DNA of 26,748 nucleotides from Paramacrobiotus richtersi (GCA_034698045.1 JAQGAU010000520.1:1-26748), one strand, 5' to 3'; positions 9,731 to 19,830 are shown, counted from the stretch's first letter. Numbers and translations are program-made. Notes: a model not told the origin generated them from the sequence alone.

Positions 9731-11445
9731 CTATTTCTTACTGACCGGTGTACTCTTTGGCTGACCGCATGTGGTTCCGTTAACGGAGCTCTCTTGTGGC
9801 ATTTGAACATACTTCACTCCACCCAAAGCTTTGGCAGTCATCCCACTGACAAACACATCATCGATCCAGTGAAACGGCACTGTCTTCGCCGTGCTCAACA
9901 ACCCATCCACCAGATCCCTGCTCAGCACGTACCCTGCTCCGTAGCAGTAGGACGGATAGTCCTTCTCCGGAATATCCTGCCATGATACGTACCATTTACT
10001 TTTCGGGTCTCGCTCGACTGCTTGTTGCCGAAGAACTGTATCGCAGAAAATTGTCTTTGTAACGTTACTCTGCTGGTGCAGGTACGCGACTAAAGGTCGG
10101 AGATAGACGAACATGTCGTCATCGGTTTTCAGGATGTATTGATACGGTAGATGCCGGCAGAACTGGGATATGTAATTTAGTCCGGCCAAATTTTTGTATG
10201 TCAGGTTCCGGTAGGTATCCAGGCCGTTGTGCTGGATTATATCGCCGAATTTTGTTGATTCGTTGACTATCTATATGTAATAAGGTATTACGATAAACAG
10301 GCAGTTTCGAGGTACTTTCCTATTTACTCCTACATTGCTCCTACCAGGTGCTTGCTGGAGAAAAAGCTCATAAATGATCATTCTATCACGGTACAGGTTT
10401 CGTCGCTTAATGTACGATACTTTTTAGGAAATCGGGTTTGATTCCCACTGTGAGTACGTTTATCTAATTTTCTATTACAAAAAATGGCAAAACAAACTAT
10501 CTGTACAAAATTCAACAAGTCAAAAATTTCCCAATCGCCAGTGAAGTCTCTTCTAAAGAGTTTGGCTACTGTAATGGTATAATAGTTATGATAATAAAAT
10601 GTTAACATCAGCAGTGCCTACGTATGCTTACATCATTTTGGACGGTCGCATTTACCGGTAATCCCATTACAAATAGTACGGCAACATTTTGCGCCCGGCG
10701 CCAAGCTTCGTTTGCCCAGGTTGTGCGAATCTGTGTACCAAAATGGTATCGGTGTTAATGCAAATTCTTTTACCATTGAGTGCAGTCAGTACAATAATAT
10801 GCAGTAGCACCAGGCACAGTACAATATTCAGCGAGATATACCACTGCGCGATTGCCGGAATGCGATGCATCGGAATGGACGATAACAAGAAGAAAGGTGT
10901 CGCTGGAGTTTGCAAGGCAAACACTGGTCCTGGATACTGTATACGAAAAGGCCGTACGGGGCGGCGGTTTTGGTGGTGCTGTAGGAACTATGGTCTGCCG
11001 GTTCAAAGGAGTTGTAGTCGGCAACCTTGTAGATGCAGTAGTATGTAGCTTGAGAGGAGCTGCAAAAGAGGATTAACAGAATTCGCTCAATAGTTCCATC
11101 TGCAGGCAGTGTAAATACATTCAGAAAAAATAATGCATGTAATGTATCTCACTGTTTTTCGCGTTGATTTAGAACGCGCTTACCGTTTTTGTGGCCCATT
11201 GTGTTACCGGAAAGCTGGAGCCGGGAGCTGTTACCAAAAGGAAAACTAAGGAAACTGGCTTCATGCACGTTTAGATCAGGAATTCTGGTATTAATCCAAG
11301 TAAGGCGGTATACAAAGCCTACAGCAGAACTGCTTGCGGTTTCCCGTACTTTGGCCATCTGCGAAATTGCAACTAAACCAAGAAATCCCAGGATACATGC
11401 CGCCGAAATTATCCTGGAGCGTACACAGCGGCATAACCACGGCAT
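9731..11445 (-). CDS. Beta-1,3-galactosyltransferase-like GT31 protein, four exons
   Basis: This is a Golgi type II membrane enzyme expected to move a hexose from a UDP-sugar in beta-1,3 linkage. Exons on the minus strand are 11445-11184, 11059-10845, 10730-10632 and 10270-9731, giving 371 residues. Intron phases 1, 0 and 0 join without breaking the frame. Exon 1 has a short basic start and a signal anchor (IISAACILGFLGLVAIS). Exon 2 is a Pro/Thr-rich stem, then TFLLVIVHSDASHSGNRA. It joins exon 3, IRTTWANEAWRR, restoring the family NR..IR.TW motif. Exon 4 has KFGDIIQ, NLTYKNLAGL, the metal-binding DDD in KTDDDMFV, YCYGAGYVLSRDLV, and IDDVFVSG where relatives usually have EDV. The splice leaving exon 2 uses a weak donor (GTGGTA) but gives a perfect family match. 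Acceptor and exact sugar cannot be told. Confidence 0.88.
10380..10602 (+). repeat. tRNA-derived SINE, copy A
   Basis: A pol III B-box-like run (GGGTTTGATTCCCAC, about 10434) follows a tRNA-like head. Next comes a body that matches 23390-23500 in reverse complement, with the shared core AGTGAAGTCTCTTCTAAAGA, and an ATAATA-type tail. It lies in intron 3 of the GT31 gene, on the opposite strand to it. Confidence 0.7.
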
Positions 11446-12102
11446 TGTGTATGACGAAACTGCGCCGGTTTACTAACTCACAACTCAATCAATGTAATCA
11501 AGCTAGTACAACAAGCGCTAGTGTATGAACTTTTCAAGATATTTGCGGATATCTTTTAGCTTTGTGTAGCATGACTTTATCCGTACCCTATGGTATGACC
11601 AACGGAAGATAAATGACGATCATGTTCTGTTGTTGTCATAACACCGAAGTACGTAAATGGCGAAAACTTTAGCACCATTTTTGCAGCAGTGCTATGCCGG
11701 GTTCCAGAGGTTACGATACTTTTCTCTGATGGATTAAATCTACGTGCGTCACAATCCATAAAACCGCGCAAAACGCAAAACAGTGATGTATGCTCAGTGT
11801 AACAATGTTATGGCTGTTTTGGTGACTCAGCAACTTATGCTGAATGATCTGATCAGCCGTCGGCCGTCCGATCTGTGATTGCTAATTCAGACAGTGTTCT
11901 AACTCGCTTATCACAGAAGTACGCTTCCTCTCAATGTTCTTGTCACCATCCACAACTTTTCCATCTTTTCTGGTTGTCTATTAACTGTCTTACTTTTCTA
12001 CGCCTTGAAACTATCATTAAAGCTAACTGCCAGTTGACCAGACCGGCTGCTATTGTCTGATGACTTTAAGTCATTTTTATTTATTTGCACAGGATCAGCG
12101 AG
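11446..12102. other. Upstream region of the GT31 gene, nothing recognised
   Basis: This holds the presumed promoter side of the glycosyltransferase. I see no TATA-type box I would trust, no exon and no repeat with clear ends. Confidence 0.45.
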
Positions 12103-12755
12103 AGAATGTCCAAGTTAGACAGAGACGGGTTCAGTTGGTCTGAACCAAGTAAACCAAGAAAGAACCACAACAACCATGTGTATGTGTATGTCTTGTGCTG
12201 CTTCTTACCAGTGAACCCATAGAACAACATTGAACCTTAAGTGAACCAAGAATGTACCACAGTAAATCATGTATTGTGATGTAATGTGTTGGTATCCTAT
12301 GCTGCATAATACCAGTGAACCCATAGAACAACATAAAACTTTAAATGAATCAAGAAAGAACCATAGTAAACCAGGTAGTGTCGTGGTTTACAACGGTTCT
12401 TTCTTGGTTTGCTAGGAGTTCTGTGTGGTTCTTTTCGCTCACGGGTAGGAAACAAGCGCAATACAATAATATTATATTGCATTACTTGGTGTACCAGTGC
12501 ACCCATAGAACAACATAGAACCTCAAGTGAACCAGGAATGAACCACAGTAAACCATCCAATGTTGTGGTTCACTGTGGTTCTTTCTTGGTTCACTTGAGG
12601 TTCTGTGTGGTTCTATGGGTTCACTGGTAGGATACCGGAACTAAATATAACATAATGCAGCATAATTATGATTTGGCTTAAACCAGGTGAACCCTTCTCG
12701 TCCTATACTCGGGTTTAAACCTACTGAACCCGTCTCTGACTAACTTGGACATTCT
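12103..12755. mobile_element. Fold-back element built of nested hairpins
   Basis: The ends are inverted: AGAATGTCCAAGTTAG at 12103 and its complement ending at 12755, with the match continuing through AGAGACGGGTTCAG. Inside is a unit of about 60-65 bases running from ACCAGTG.ACCCATAGAAC to GAACCACAGTAAACCA. It occurs forward near 12207, 12311 and 12493 and inverted near 12383-12450 and 12564-12631, so two forward-inverted pairs form hairpins within the outer hairpin. No frame or clear target duplication is seen. It is a non-autonomous element of unassigned superfamily. Confidence 0.8.
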
Positions 12756-13430
12756 ATGGCTTTTTAGCGCCATCCTCAGGTCTTTCGTCGTACTAAGTAC
12801 CAGCAGTAGGTCCTGTAGTGGTTGAAAGGAATACAGACAGAGGCAAACTTCCCGCATCACCGAAATATTCAATCAATGAACGCGACCAGGGTGTACTACA
12901 TACTAGTTATTATCGGCATTTTGCCCGAGTGCTTCACAGCTGCTTTCTCGTCCTCCACAAATCCTTTTTGTACATGTTAATCCGGTTTTTGCGAACGAAA
13001 TTACGAATTTGAGTATGCATATATCGATGTCGATGCTTATAATTCAGTTAACTCAGTCCGTTAAGTGATACAGGAATATTGTAATGTTTAAACTAAATAA
13101 AATGATGTGCGCGGCGAACTGACTGACGGCGAAAGATAATGCGATACGTCGAAAAAACGAAACACCAGACGTCCATTTAACCAGGCCTCAAGGCGAAAAA
13201 ATGACCTTGATCTGGAACAGAACTGTTTCCTGACCTGTACTAGTCGGAGAAGATTCGAAACCCTACTTTATCAAATGCTTCTCAAGCATCCAGCTTGCAG
13301 AAACGAGACTTCTCGTATGCGTTGCCTCTGCCGACTTGGACACACAGGTAGAACTGGCGTGCAGTACCGCTTGTGGTAGCAATCCGCATCGTGCGTCATA
13401 TCTAGCTATCAGCTGGCTCGTTCACCGATT
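12756..13430. other. Intergenic stretch, nothing recognised
   Basis: I see no supported exon or repeat. From about 13435 the sequence becomes alignable to the upstream flank of receptor copy 4. Confidence 0.45.
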
Positions 13431-13434
13431 CAAG

Positions 13435-13984
13435 ACCGTGCTACTGTGACCTTAATGCGGATTTCGGACGCCCTCATCAAGCTCCTTTTGGAAATTGAAA
13501 GTGTGATGCCGGCCATTAAAATATGGACAGATGTAGTACTACAGCGTAAGCCGATTACGGGAATGCGTTACCTGGATCATTATGGCGTTTCCTTGATATA
13601 AGTTACAACAGCGCTTGTTAGGAGAGTGATAAGTGCTAAAAAGTAACGGAAGGTCACACTCTATTCGGTGGATCCTTCGTTTAATTGGACCAGAAATAAA
13701 GAACGGTAACACAGCCATTTAGCCACTTTGAGTACCGGATCCTTTGTTAGCAAAAACAGTGCATGGTTGTCAGGACGCAGGGGGTCTCGGTTGAAGTGGA
13801 AATCACGGTACAAAAAGCTTCCCAAAGTTAATTCCACGAAGCAATACATATACAGCTGTAATTCCGATGTTTAAAGTTTCATTTCATATTAGCAGTCCTC
13901 ATCGGTACATCGACGTCTCATTTTCTGGAACCGCTGTGTACATTACCATATGAAACCTCGCACTTCTAACTTGACTTGATCTAG
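13435..13984 (+). repeat. Receptor-unit 5' flank (copy 3)
   Basis: This matches 20185-20727 over most of its length. Shared landmarks include CCCTCATCAA, GATGTAGTACTACAGCGTAA (about 13530 and 20263), TACCGGATCCTTTGTTAGCA (about 13732 and 20469) and GAAGCAATACATATACAGCT (about 13839 and 20581). Only the last 130 bases or so are alignable to the copy at about 5510-5648. It probably includes the promoter and 5' UTR of the receptor genes, but no element can be assigned. Confidence 0.7.
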
Positions 13985-15059
13985 ATGAATAACACAACAT
14001 ACAACAGCGATACCTTCCCCAGGATCCTGCCCGGCAAACCACTATACAGCAGCGAAGTTTTAATCGTCTGCTCAATTCTTGCCGTTATCGGCACTGCGAA
14101 CCCGGTGCTCGTCCTGGTGTTGCTATGCAAACGCCCCAACGCCTTGAAAGGCTCCCGTTTATTAATATTCAATCAGCTCTTCGTCGAGCTTTTCTTAACC
14201 GCTGTTTAGCTTCCATACCCGTCGCTTGTCAACTACCTCGTAGAAACCGGGACATCCGTGGTCTGGGTTAGCGGCGCGGCCTGCAATATGCACCATTTCA
14301 TTTATCTCGCTGCCACTGATGCGTTCTTCTGGTGTTTATTAATGCTGTCTGTTAATCGCGCGATTGCGATCATGGTAATAGGCCCTGAACGGTGTGGCAA
14401 ATGGACCTCCAGATGGGTGCTGAAAAAAAAGGTGATTGTACTGTTAAGAATGTGATCATGACATGGAAACATGTGGTGTATGTATATTAGCTAGCTCCAC
14501 CATGAGATTATTCTGAAATGGATTATCGTGATCGTTCGAAAATTCGGTCAAACTCTACATCAGTTGCACATTTTTTGAAGCACCCAACGTATTTTCAATT
14601 GCAAGTTTCAAATACTAGCTCGGAAAGTAGCATGGATTTTTTTGATTTTTGAGTGTGGTTGACTGTTCTAATTATTTGGTTGTGGCCAGTCAGCGGAGCG
14701 CTGATGTCACGAGGCGGAATAATCATAATTCGAATAATAAACATAATCAGACAAGCCATCCTTGTAGTGAAGCTGGCCATTGCACATCACCAGATTATAT
14801 TGCAAGTGAAAAGTGTGGTCGTACTTTGCAAGTTGGAACAGTCCTATGTTTGCTGGTGTAGTGGTGTACAGTAGTCTCGTTCTGCTATAACTGTTCAAGA
14901 TCTGCTTGAAATATCTGCTCTTCGTAACGATAGGTTTTCGGAATATTCTGTTACTGCCAATCCTGCAAAGATTTATTCTTCCGGTTTTATGCCAATAGTA
15001 CTGGTCTTGATACATTGATTTTAACCTGAAGTTAACGTTCAAGCAAAATCTTTTCAGGC

Positions 15060-15666
15060 AGACCCGGTTCACGTATTATGTGGTGGCAATGGTCTTCGCA
15101 CACGACTGGTCGAGAACGCTACATATCATTCTTGCTTCGTGCATTTTTCGATCTTTCTTTCGTTATAACGTTTCAAGAATATGAGGGTAAGCGTAAGCGC
15201 CAAAGTTTTTCACTTGAAAGAAAAGCTGAAATTGTAGACATTATCGTGCGCGAAAAGTTAAGTAACCGCGATTCTGCTCAGAGGTTTGGTGTGCCATACT
15301 CAACCCTTCAAGGTTTTATGAACCAGCGCGATGTACTGGAGGCCCAACGGGAGTCAAACGGTGACCTGCAGAGGACCTGTGGTTACGATCCAAAGGATAT
15401 CTTTAATGCGGATGAAACAGGCTTGTTTTATCGCCAGATGCCGTCAAAATCGTTGATACTGAAAGCAGCTACAGCTACTGCAGTATGCTAGCGTTGACTC
15501 AGTTATCGTGTTACTTGTTGACTTGTTATACACAAGTCAAAAGAAACGGCCGCCCCCCCCCCATTTTTTGTGCCCCCTTAGGGGCAGCTCCTCTCTATAA
15601 CGTTCACCTTTAAATAACGTTCGGAAATCAAGGAACGGAGGTGAACGTTATGCACAGGTTTTACTG
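15060..15666 (+). mobile_element. Tigger/pogo-family DNA transposon remnant
   Basis: The insertion lies in intron 1 of the decayed receptor. It has an open frame with a transposase start and part of a DDE domain. The right end resembles a Tigger-type terminal repeat: on the minus strand CAGTAAAACCTGTGCATAAC starts at 15666, next to a TA. The left end was not found. Intron sequence shared with receptor copy 2 reaches about 15020, so the element starts after that and is truncated on the left. A small hairpin (ATAACGTTCACCT and its complement) lies at about 15597-15651, and a 12-base C run near 15551. Confidence 0.72.
15178..15491 (+). pseudogene. Internally deleted Tigger-like transposase
   Basis: The frame reads EGKRKRQSFSLERKAEIVDI, followed by a helix-turn-helix of the Psq/CENP-B N-terminal type (SNRDSAQRFGVPYSTLQGFM). 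A short linker with ESNGDLQR leads straight into GYDPKDIFNADETGLFYRQM, the first Asp-containing block of the DDE_1 catalytic domain. The second DNA-binding helix-turn-helix, most of the catalytic domain and the later acidic residues are missing. It cannot be an active transposase. The joined DNA-binding and partial DDE pieces could make a small DNA-binding protein, but nothing shows that. Confidence 0.75.
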
Positions 15667-16413
15667 TACATTAATATTGACGGAAGACATACTCTTTGCA
15701 CGCGAAAACAGGATAACTGAAATCTTCTCAAGCATTGGATTATCATAATTATTTGACTGAAGACAGTCTTTAGGACGGTGCAAACTGGGCAAATAGTCAC
15801 TTTGGTGGTCGTAGCCATTGGATGCAATCTGTCCTTTTTCTTCTTTCCTGGACCAGGCGGAGCGATAATCGTAGAACTGTATGCAAATTGCCTTCTGCGA
15901 AATAAAATTCCACCATATCTCATCAAAGAAGTTGTCGGAATGTATGTTCCGCTTGGAACGTCGATTGCCTTATACTTCGGAGTGTTCTTCGACCTATATC
16001 TGACACAATCTCTAAAAGTGGGAAACCCGGAAAATGAAAATACTACTCCCGTGTGGCCGCAGCCGGCGTTTCGCCGTCGCATGTTTGTCGCAAAAGTCTT
16101 GTGTGTTATGACATGTGTTCATTTTGGAATACTTGTGGCCCAGCATCTAACAGTGGCCGTAACTAAGGATATCCGACGATTGCCCCCTTATTTGGCGCGG
16201 GCTCCGTGTGATGAAATGATGCATGTTGGATTCGTTTTTACGCCCGTAAGCAGAAATAGTTTAGTGTGTTGAGTATAGATGTATGTGTATAGCGCTGTAG
16301 CATTTCCGAAAAGCAGAGCAGTAGACTTCAGCTGAGAAGGGAATTCTGGCACAAATGGGAACACCTAACCTCAACAGAGTTTTTTGTTGAACATACATAT
16401 CACACTTCTGTGT

Positions 16414-17056
16414 TTAAGGGGAATTTCCGGTTAAACCGATGGGTTTGCAGTTGATGTTGCCAGTGCATGGATGTAGACAACAGACAACACCCATACAGTA
16501 GTTTCGAAAGTGAAAAGATAGACCTCCATTGTCCTTTTGTCCGTTTGTGCGCGCAATGAGCGGTTGTTCTGCAATATGGTCAAAAAGTTTAAACAGAGAT
16601 GCCGCTTTGAAAATCCACGTTTCCATCCGATTTGTTTGGATGATATGTCGATAAATGCGCATAAATGAGATGATCGTTCTGAACCAGTTTCAGCCGGAAC
16701 GTATGGCAGTGGAATTTAAAAAATAATTTTTGAAATTTTTGAAATTTATTTTAAAATTTCACACCCGTTCGTTCCGGCTGAAGCTGGTTCAGAATGCTCA
16801 TCTCATTTCTGCGCATTTATTCATATATCGTCCAAACAAATCGGATGGAAACGTGGATTTTCAAAGCGGTATCGCTGTTTAAACTTTTTGACCATATTGC
16901 AGAACAACCGCTTACTGCGCGCACAAACGGACAAAAAGACAATGGAGATTCATCTTTTCGCTTCTAAAAGCATTGTATGGGTGTTTTCAGTGTCTACATC
17001 CGCGTAGTGGCACTCTGTTGCGCAAAACCTCAGATTTGACCGGAGTCTGGCCTTAA
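16414..17056. mobile_element. TTAA-flanked palindromic MITE (piggyBac-like)
   Basis: Nearly the whole element is one inverted repeat, with arms of about 300 bases on each side of a short AT-rich centre near 16720-16760. The outer ends both read TTAAGG on their own strands, and TTAA is the target duplicated by piggyBac transposons. No coding frame is supported; the open frames are shadows of the palindrome. It lies in intron 2 of the decayed receptor. Confidence 0.8.
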
Positions 17057-17554
17057 AACGTCCCAATTGATTTCAAATAAAAAAGGGCTTCCTCTCGGAT
17101 ATTTGCAAAGATACCATGTAACCTCGCTCGCTTAGCTGTTCCGGGCTAATTCTTGCATGGCTCAAGAATCAATTCATTTGGCAATCGATTACCTGGTGCC
17201 CATTGGGAGACAGTTCACCGCCACTTTGCGACAGTTTGCCTTTGGTTTTCATCATAAAAAGATGGATCCAGTACATCCAGTGCGCCCTCTGCCCAGGGTT
17301 TCGGGAGTGTAGTGCACTGTTCACCGATAACTATATGTTTTACTAGTCAAGGCTACTTGTCTTACGCACTTTGACGATTTGCAGGTTTTAGTTACCATAA
17401 TGAGCAGTGACCTTCGTGCTGCGATCGTCCCCATTCTGCCGGTACGTTTTCGGTTGGATGCCCGAAGCAGGAGCACAGCTCCAACGAACCAAACCATAAT
17501 GCTGCGAACAATAGAAAAGCCTGTAGCCAACTGAATTGGAACAATATTCGCATA

Positions 17555-17965
17555 AAACTTAGTGGACAGTGCCAGGCGGCCAGGCTACGCCGCTCAACAG
17601 GCCGAAAACAGGAAGCGTATCATTACTCCAATCTGGAGCAGCGTGGCGATTTGTTTTACCCTTTAGCTGTCGAGACCCTTGGAACTTTTGGTGCGGCCTT
17701 CGCCGATTTGATTCGGTTCATGGGGCTGAAGGTCCGCACGCTGACAGGGCAGCCTCGCTCGACCTCATTTATTAAAAGTCGTTTTAGCTTAGCTGTTGTT
17801 AAAGGCAACACTGTCGCTGTTCTGGGCACTTTGCCGTCTGTTTCTCGGTCTAATCGTGGTGGTGATGCTGGTTGTTTTTTCGACATTTGACATTTTACCT
17901 GTAATGCCCCTTTGTGTGCCTGTGCACTTGTTTTTTTGTGACGGTGGCTTTTGCCCAATAATGTC
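17555..17965 (+). mobile_element. Degraded LINE fragment, relative of the 3.3 kb copy
   Basis: Translation in + frames gives AAQQAENRKR, YSNLEQRGDLFYPLAVETLG and then VVKGNTVAVLGTL. These match the post-RT block of the minus-strand fragment at 3368-3862 (AAEQAEKKKR, YLFEPLGFETFG, IQRGNAASVLGT). The pieces lie in more than one frame, so it is broken. It sits directly after exon 3 of the decayed receptor and interrupts its 3' flank. The 3' end is near 17960. Confidence 0.65.
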
Positions 17966-19060
17966 TTCTGTAAGAGTTAGTAGTAACCCATCAAGTACTC
18001 CAGGTACCCAAAAAGAGACTATGGCATCTTGGGTTACAAGTAACCCTCGGACCTGTTGTACCCTTGTTCAGATTTTCCTTGTGTACAGTATCTTGCGGTC
18101 TTAACTGCCATTTTGTAATCAGGCAAACCAATGTACCTTTATGGAGGACGTGGCAGGAAATGTGCCACCGTGCCAGCTTGCCCAGAGAAATGTGCGCGTA
18201 TGTGCGTTATTGGGTTAATGACGGTTGACTAGGCTTGAGAGCAGATCTAAATAGTTTCTGTTTCCGTGCTTTGGGAACGAAACTATGCGCGGTAATGTTA
18301 GTTTGAGTTTGACGACTGTTCCTTCCTTTGAACACTCGCGACGAAAAGCGGGATGGGCAGCACAACGCACGGATGCCAAAAAGAAATTAAACTTTAAACC
18401 AGTACCAGTTCAGTCCTGACGCCTGGAAAACCCTTTAGCAATTTCAACCAAGGAGCCGTTCAAAGTTTTTATGTCGTAAACTTGTTGAGAAATCGGGTGA
18501 CCCACGTTCGGGATCATCTTTAAAACAACTTTTTTCTATTGATGTTGCTAAAGCCAATGCGGCCGTAGTTTTGGACGCTATTCCGATTATTAAGACGCGG
18601 GCCAAAGAGATAGATCAGATCGGATGTTTCGAAACGCGTAGTTGTCTGTGCGCTAGCGTATTTGTATGAGAGGCATAAGGTTCAAATTGCATGGAAATTC
18701 AGCCTGGTAATGCAATTTACAGCTGGTTTTGGCAATGCTATAGTCCCATCGCGCGCAAATCGGGAGAAATATTTCATTTATTGTTGCTTTTCAGCGAAAC
18801 TGCACAAATGAAGAAATCAACAAATAACCCACAAGTAACTGCTGCGTATTTACAGTGTTCCTAACTGCCGCATCATGGTTATAAGTGCAGAACATCTTCG
18901 AAACTGCGTTTCGGCTTATGTGACCCACAAAACTAGCAAGGTTTATAACCGTTGCTTTTTGGAGCGGTTACTTGTCCTCCCGAGGCCTTGTAATTGCAGG
19001 TTGGATGGCGCAGTTAGGGTGTATGGCTAACATTTGCGGCGTTCGACTGGCGGCAAAGCA
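17966..19060 (+). repeat. Receptor-unit 3' flank, third copy
   Basis: This aligns in patches with 980-1830 and 7800-8330. Shared landmarks include the CATCGCGCGC run near 18748 and the stretch from AACTGCCGCATCATG (18849) to GGTTGGATGGCGCAGTTAGG (19000). The latter has a pol III A-box-like look, with a GTTCGACTGG about 30 bases further on. That hint is too weak to call a tRNA. Confidence 0.5.
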
Positions 19061-19124
19061 CACCGTCCAAAGAGCTTCGAGACCATACTAAGTACTTTAT
19101 GGACCGCTTGTCAGACACTTAGTA

Positions 19125-19363
19125 CGTTACCATGCTGAATTTCCATACTCAATCGTTGAAACAAGAAACATGTTGAGCAGAGTTAAGAAACGCCAGTTCG
19201 AACAAAACGTTTTTTACCGATCTTTCTCTCGACAATGTTACGCCCGCACCACACCTACTACCAAAAGACTCACAAGATAGCTGAACGAAACAGTGTCGCT
19301 CGTGATTCGTTCTATGCATCGACATCTGTCCTGCATATCGTTGTTATATATCGCCGTTCCCAA
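19125..19363 (-). repeat. Inverted partial copy of the receptor 3' flank
   Basis: The reverse complement of this piece aligns with about 8040-8290 and 1425-1475. The shared run GTTGAAACAAGAAACA (19156) appears inverted at about 1426-1441. The unit therefore contains both a forward and an inverted copy of the block, with the small hAT-like MITE inserted at the end of the inverted one. Confidence 0.65.
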
Positions 19364-19371
19364 GGTCCAAC

Positions 19372-19579
19372 CAGAGGCGGTTTTAGGTCCGGTCGAAGGG
19401 GGGGGGGGGGGTGGCGCACGCTGTCTGCGCCAGGCGCGCCAGCACCAAAATCGCCAAAAAATGCCGAAAAACGGCCAAAATTTCGAAAAATTTTCCCGCC
19501 AAACAATGGAAAAATTCCCCGCCAAAACCAAAAATCGTGCGCCTGCGCCAGTCGCGCCCCCCTCCTAAAACCGCCACTG
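19372..19579. mobile_element. Small hAT-like MITE with 8-bp duplication
   Basis: The element is 208 bases, flanked by GGTCCAAC at 19364-19371 and 19580-19587. Terminal inverted repeats are CAGAGGCGGTTTTAGG on the left and the complement of CAGTGGCGGTTTTAGG on the right. The 8-base duplication and CAG-type ends fit hAT. It holds a run of about 13 G near 19399 and an A-rich middle. The open frames across it in both directions are low-complexity shadows. Confidence 0.88.
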
Positions 19580-19617
19580 GGTCCAACATAGATGAACGCG
19601 AAGACGGTTTGTTCACA

Positions 19618-19830
19618 TAACTAACTGTGACATATTTCCACTGTGCCTAGCGCACACACCATGATTATAAATGCATCAGCACTTCTGAACTGGGTTTCGG
19701 TTCGCCACGTGTGTAATCCCCAAGGTACCCAAGATTTAAAGTCACTGTGAAGATTTGGAGCAGTAAGTACCTTTCTTTCAGACGCGTAGTTTGTTGGATT
19801 GCGCAGTCAGAGTACGCTAGCAACTAAAGC
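19618..19830 (+). repeat. Second direct copy of the flank segment at 18.84-19.04 kb
   Basis: CTAACTGTGACAT, then CATGATTATAA.TGCA, then GGGTTTCGG and finally GTTGGATTGCGCAGT follow the same order as in 18845-19030 and 1605-1790. The copy is diverged and adds to the rearranged look of this interval. The bases after it, to about 20180, hold nothing I can name. Confidence 0.55.

Larger units (their letters stand above)
13985..17534 (+). pseudogene. Decayed rhodopsin-like GPCR, array copy 3
   Basis: The exons match the intact copies: 13985-14412, 15774-16245 and 17385-17534. Three defects are visible. A TAG at 14207-14209 replaces the Tyr codon of copy 4 (FLTAV then stop). The exon 1 donor GT has become AT at 14413. 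Small insertions around 16175-16215 shift and then restore the frame, so the start of TM7 reads PYLARAPCDE in place of the RVLRV seen in relatives. The rest of exon 2 is open and recognisable (FFFFPGPG, FRRRMFVAKVLCVMTC). Exon 3 has a longer tail than copies 1 and 2, ending EKPVAN. The introns are long (1361 and 1139 bases) because each holds a transposon. A spliced product with another donor is possible, but the stop would still truncate it within or just after TM2. Confidence 0.85.

Noticed and set aside
13661-13849. Minus-strand open frame upstream of receptor copy 3
   Set aside because: The aligned flank at 20.4-20.6 kb does not keep the frame, so it is a chance ORF in the duplicated 5' flank.
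14863-14870. TACAGT as the left end of the Tigger element
   Set aside because: Intron sequence shared with receptor copy 2 continues to about 15020, so the element cannot start at 14869.
16414-17056. Open frames across the TTAA palindrome
   Set aside because: They mirror each other on both strands because the DNA is self-complementary and match no protein family.
19235-19620. Five overlapping open frames around the G-rich stretch
   Set aside because: They come from low-complexity DNA in the small hAT-like MITE and its flanks.
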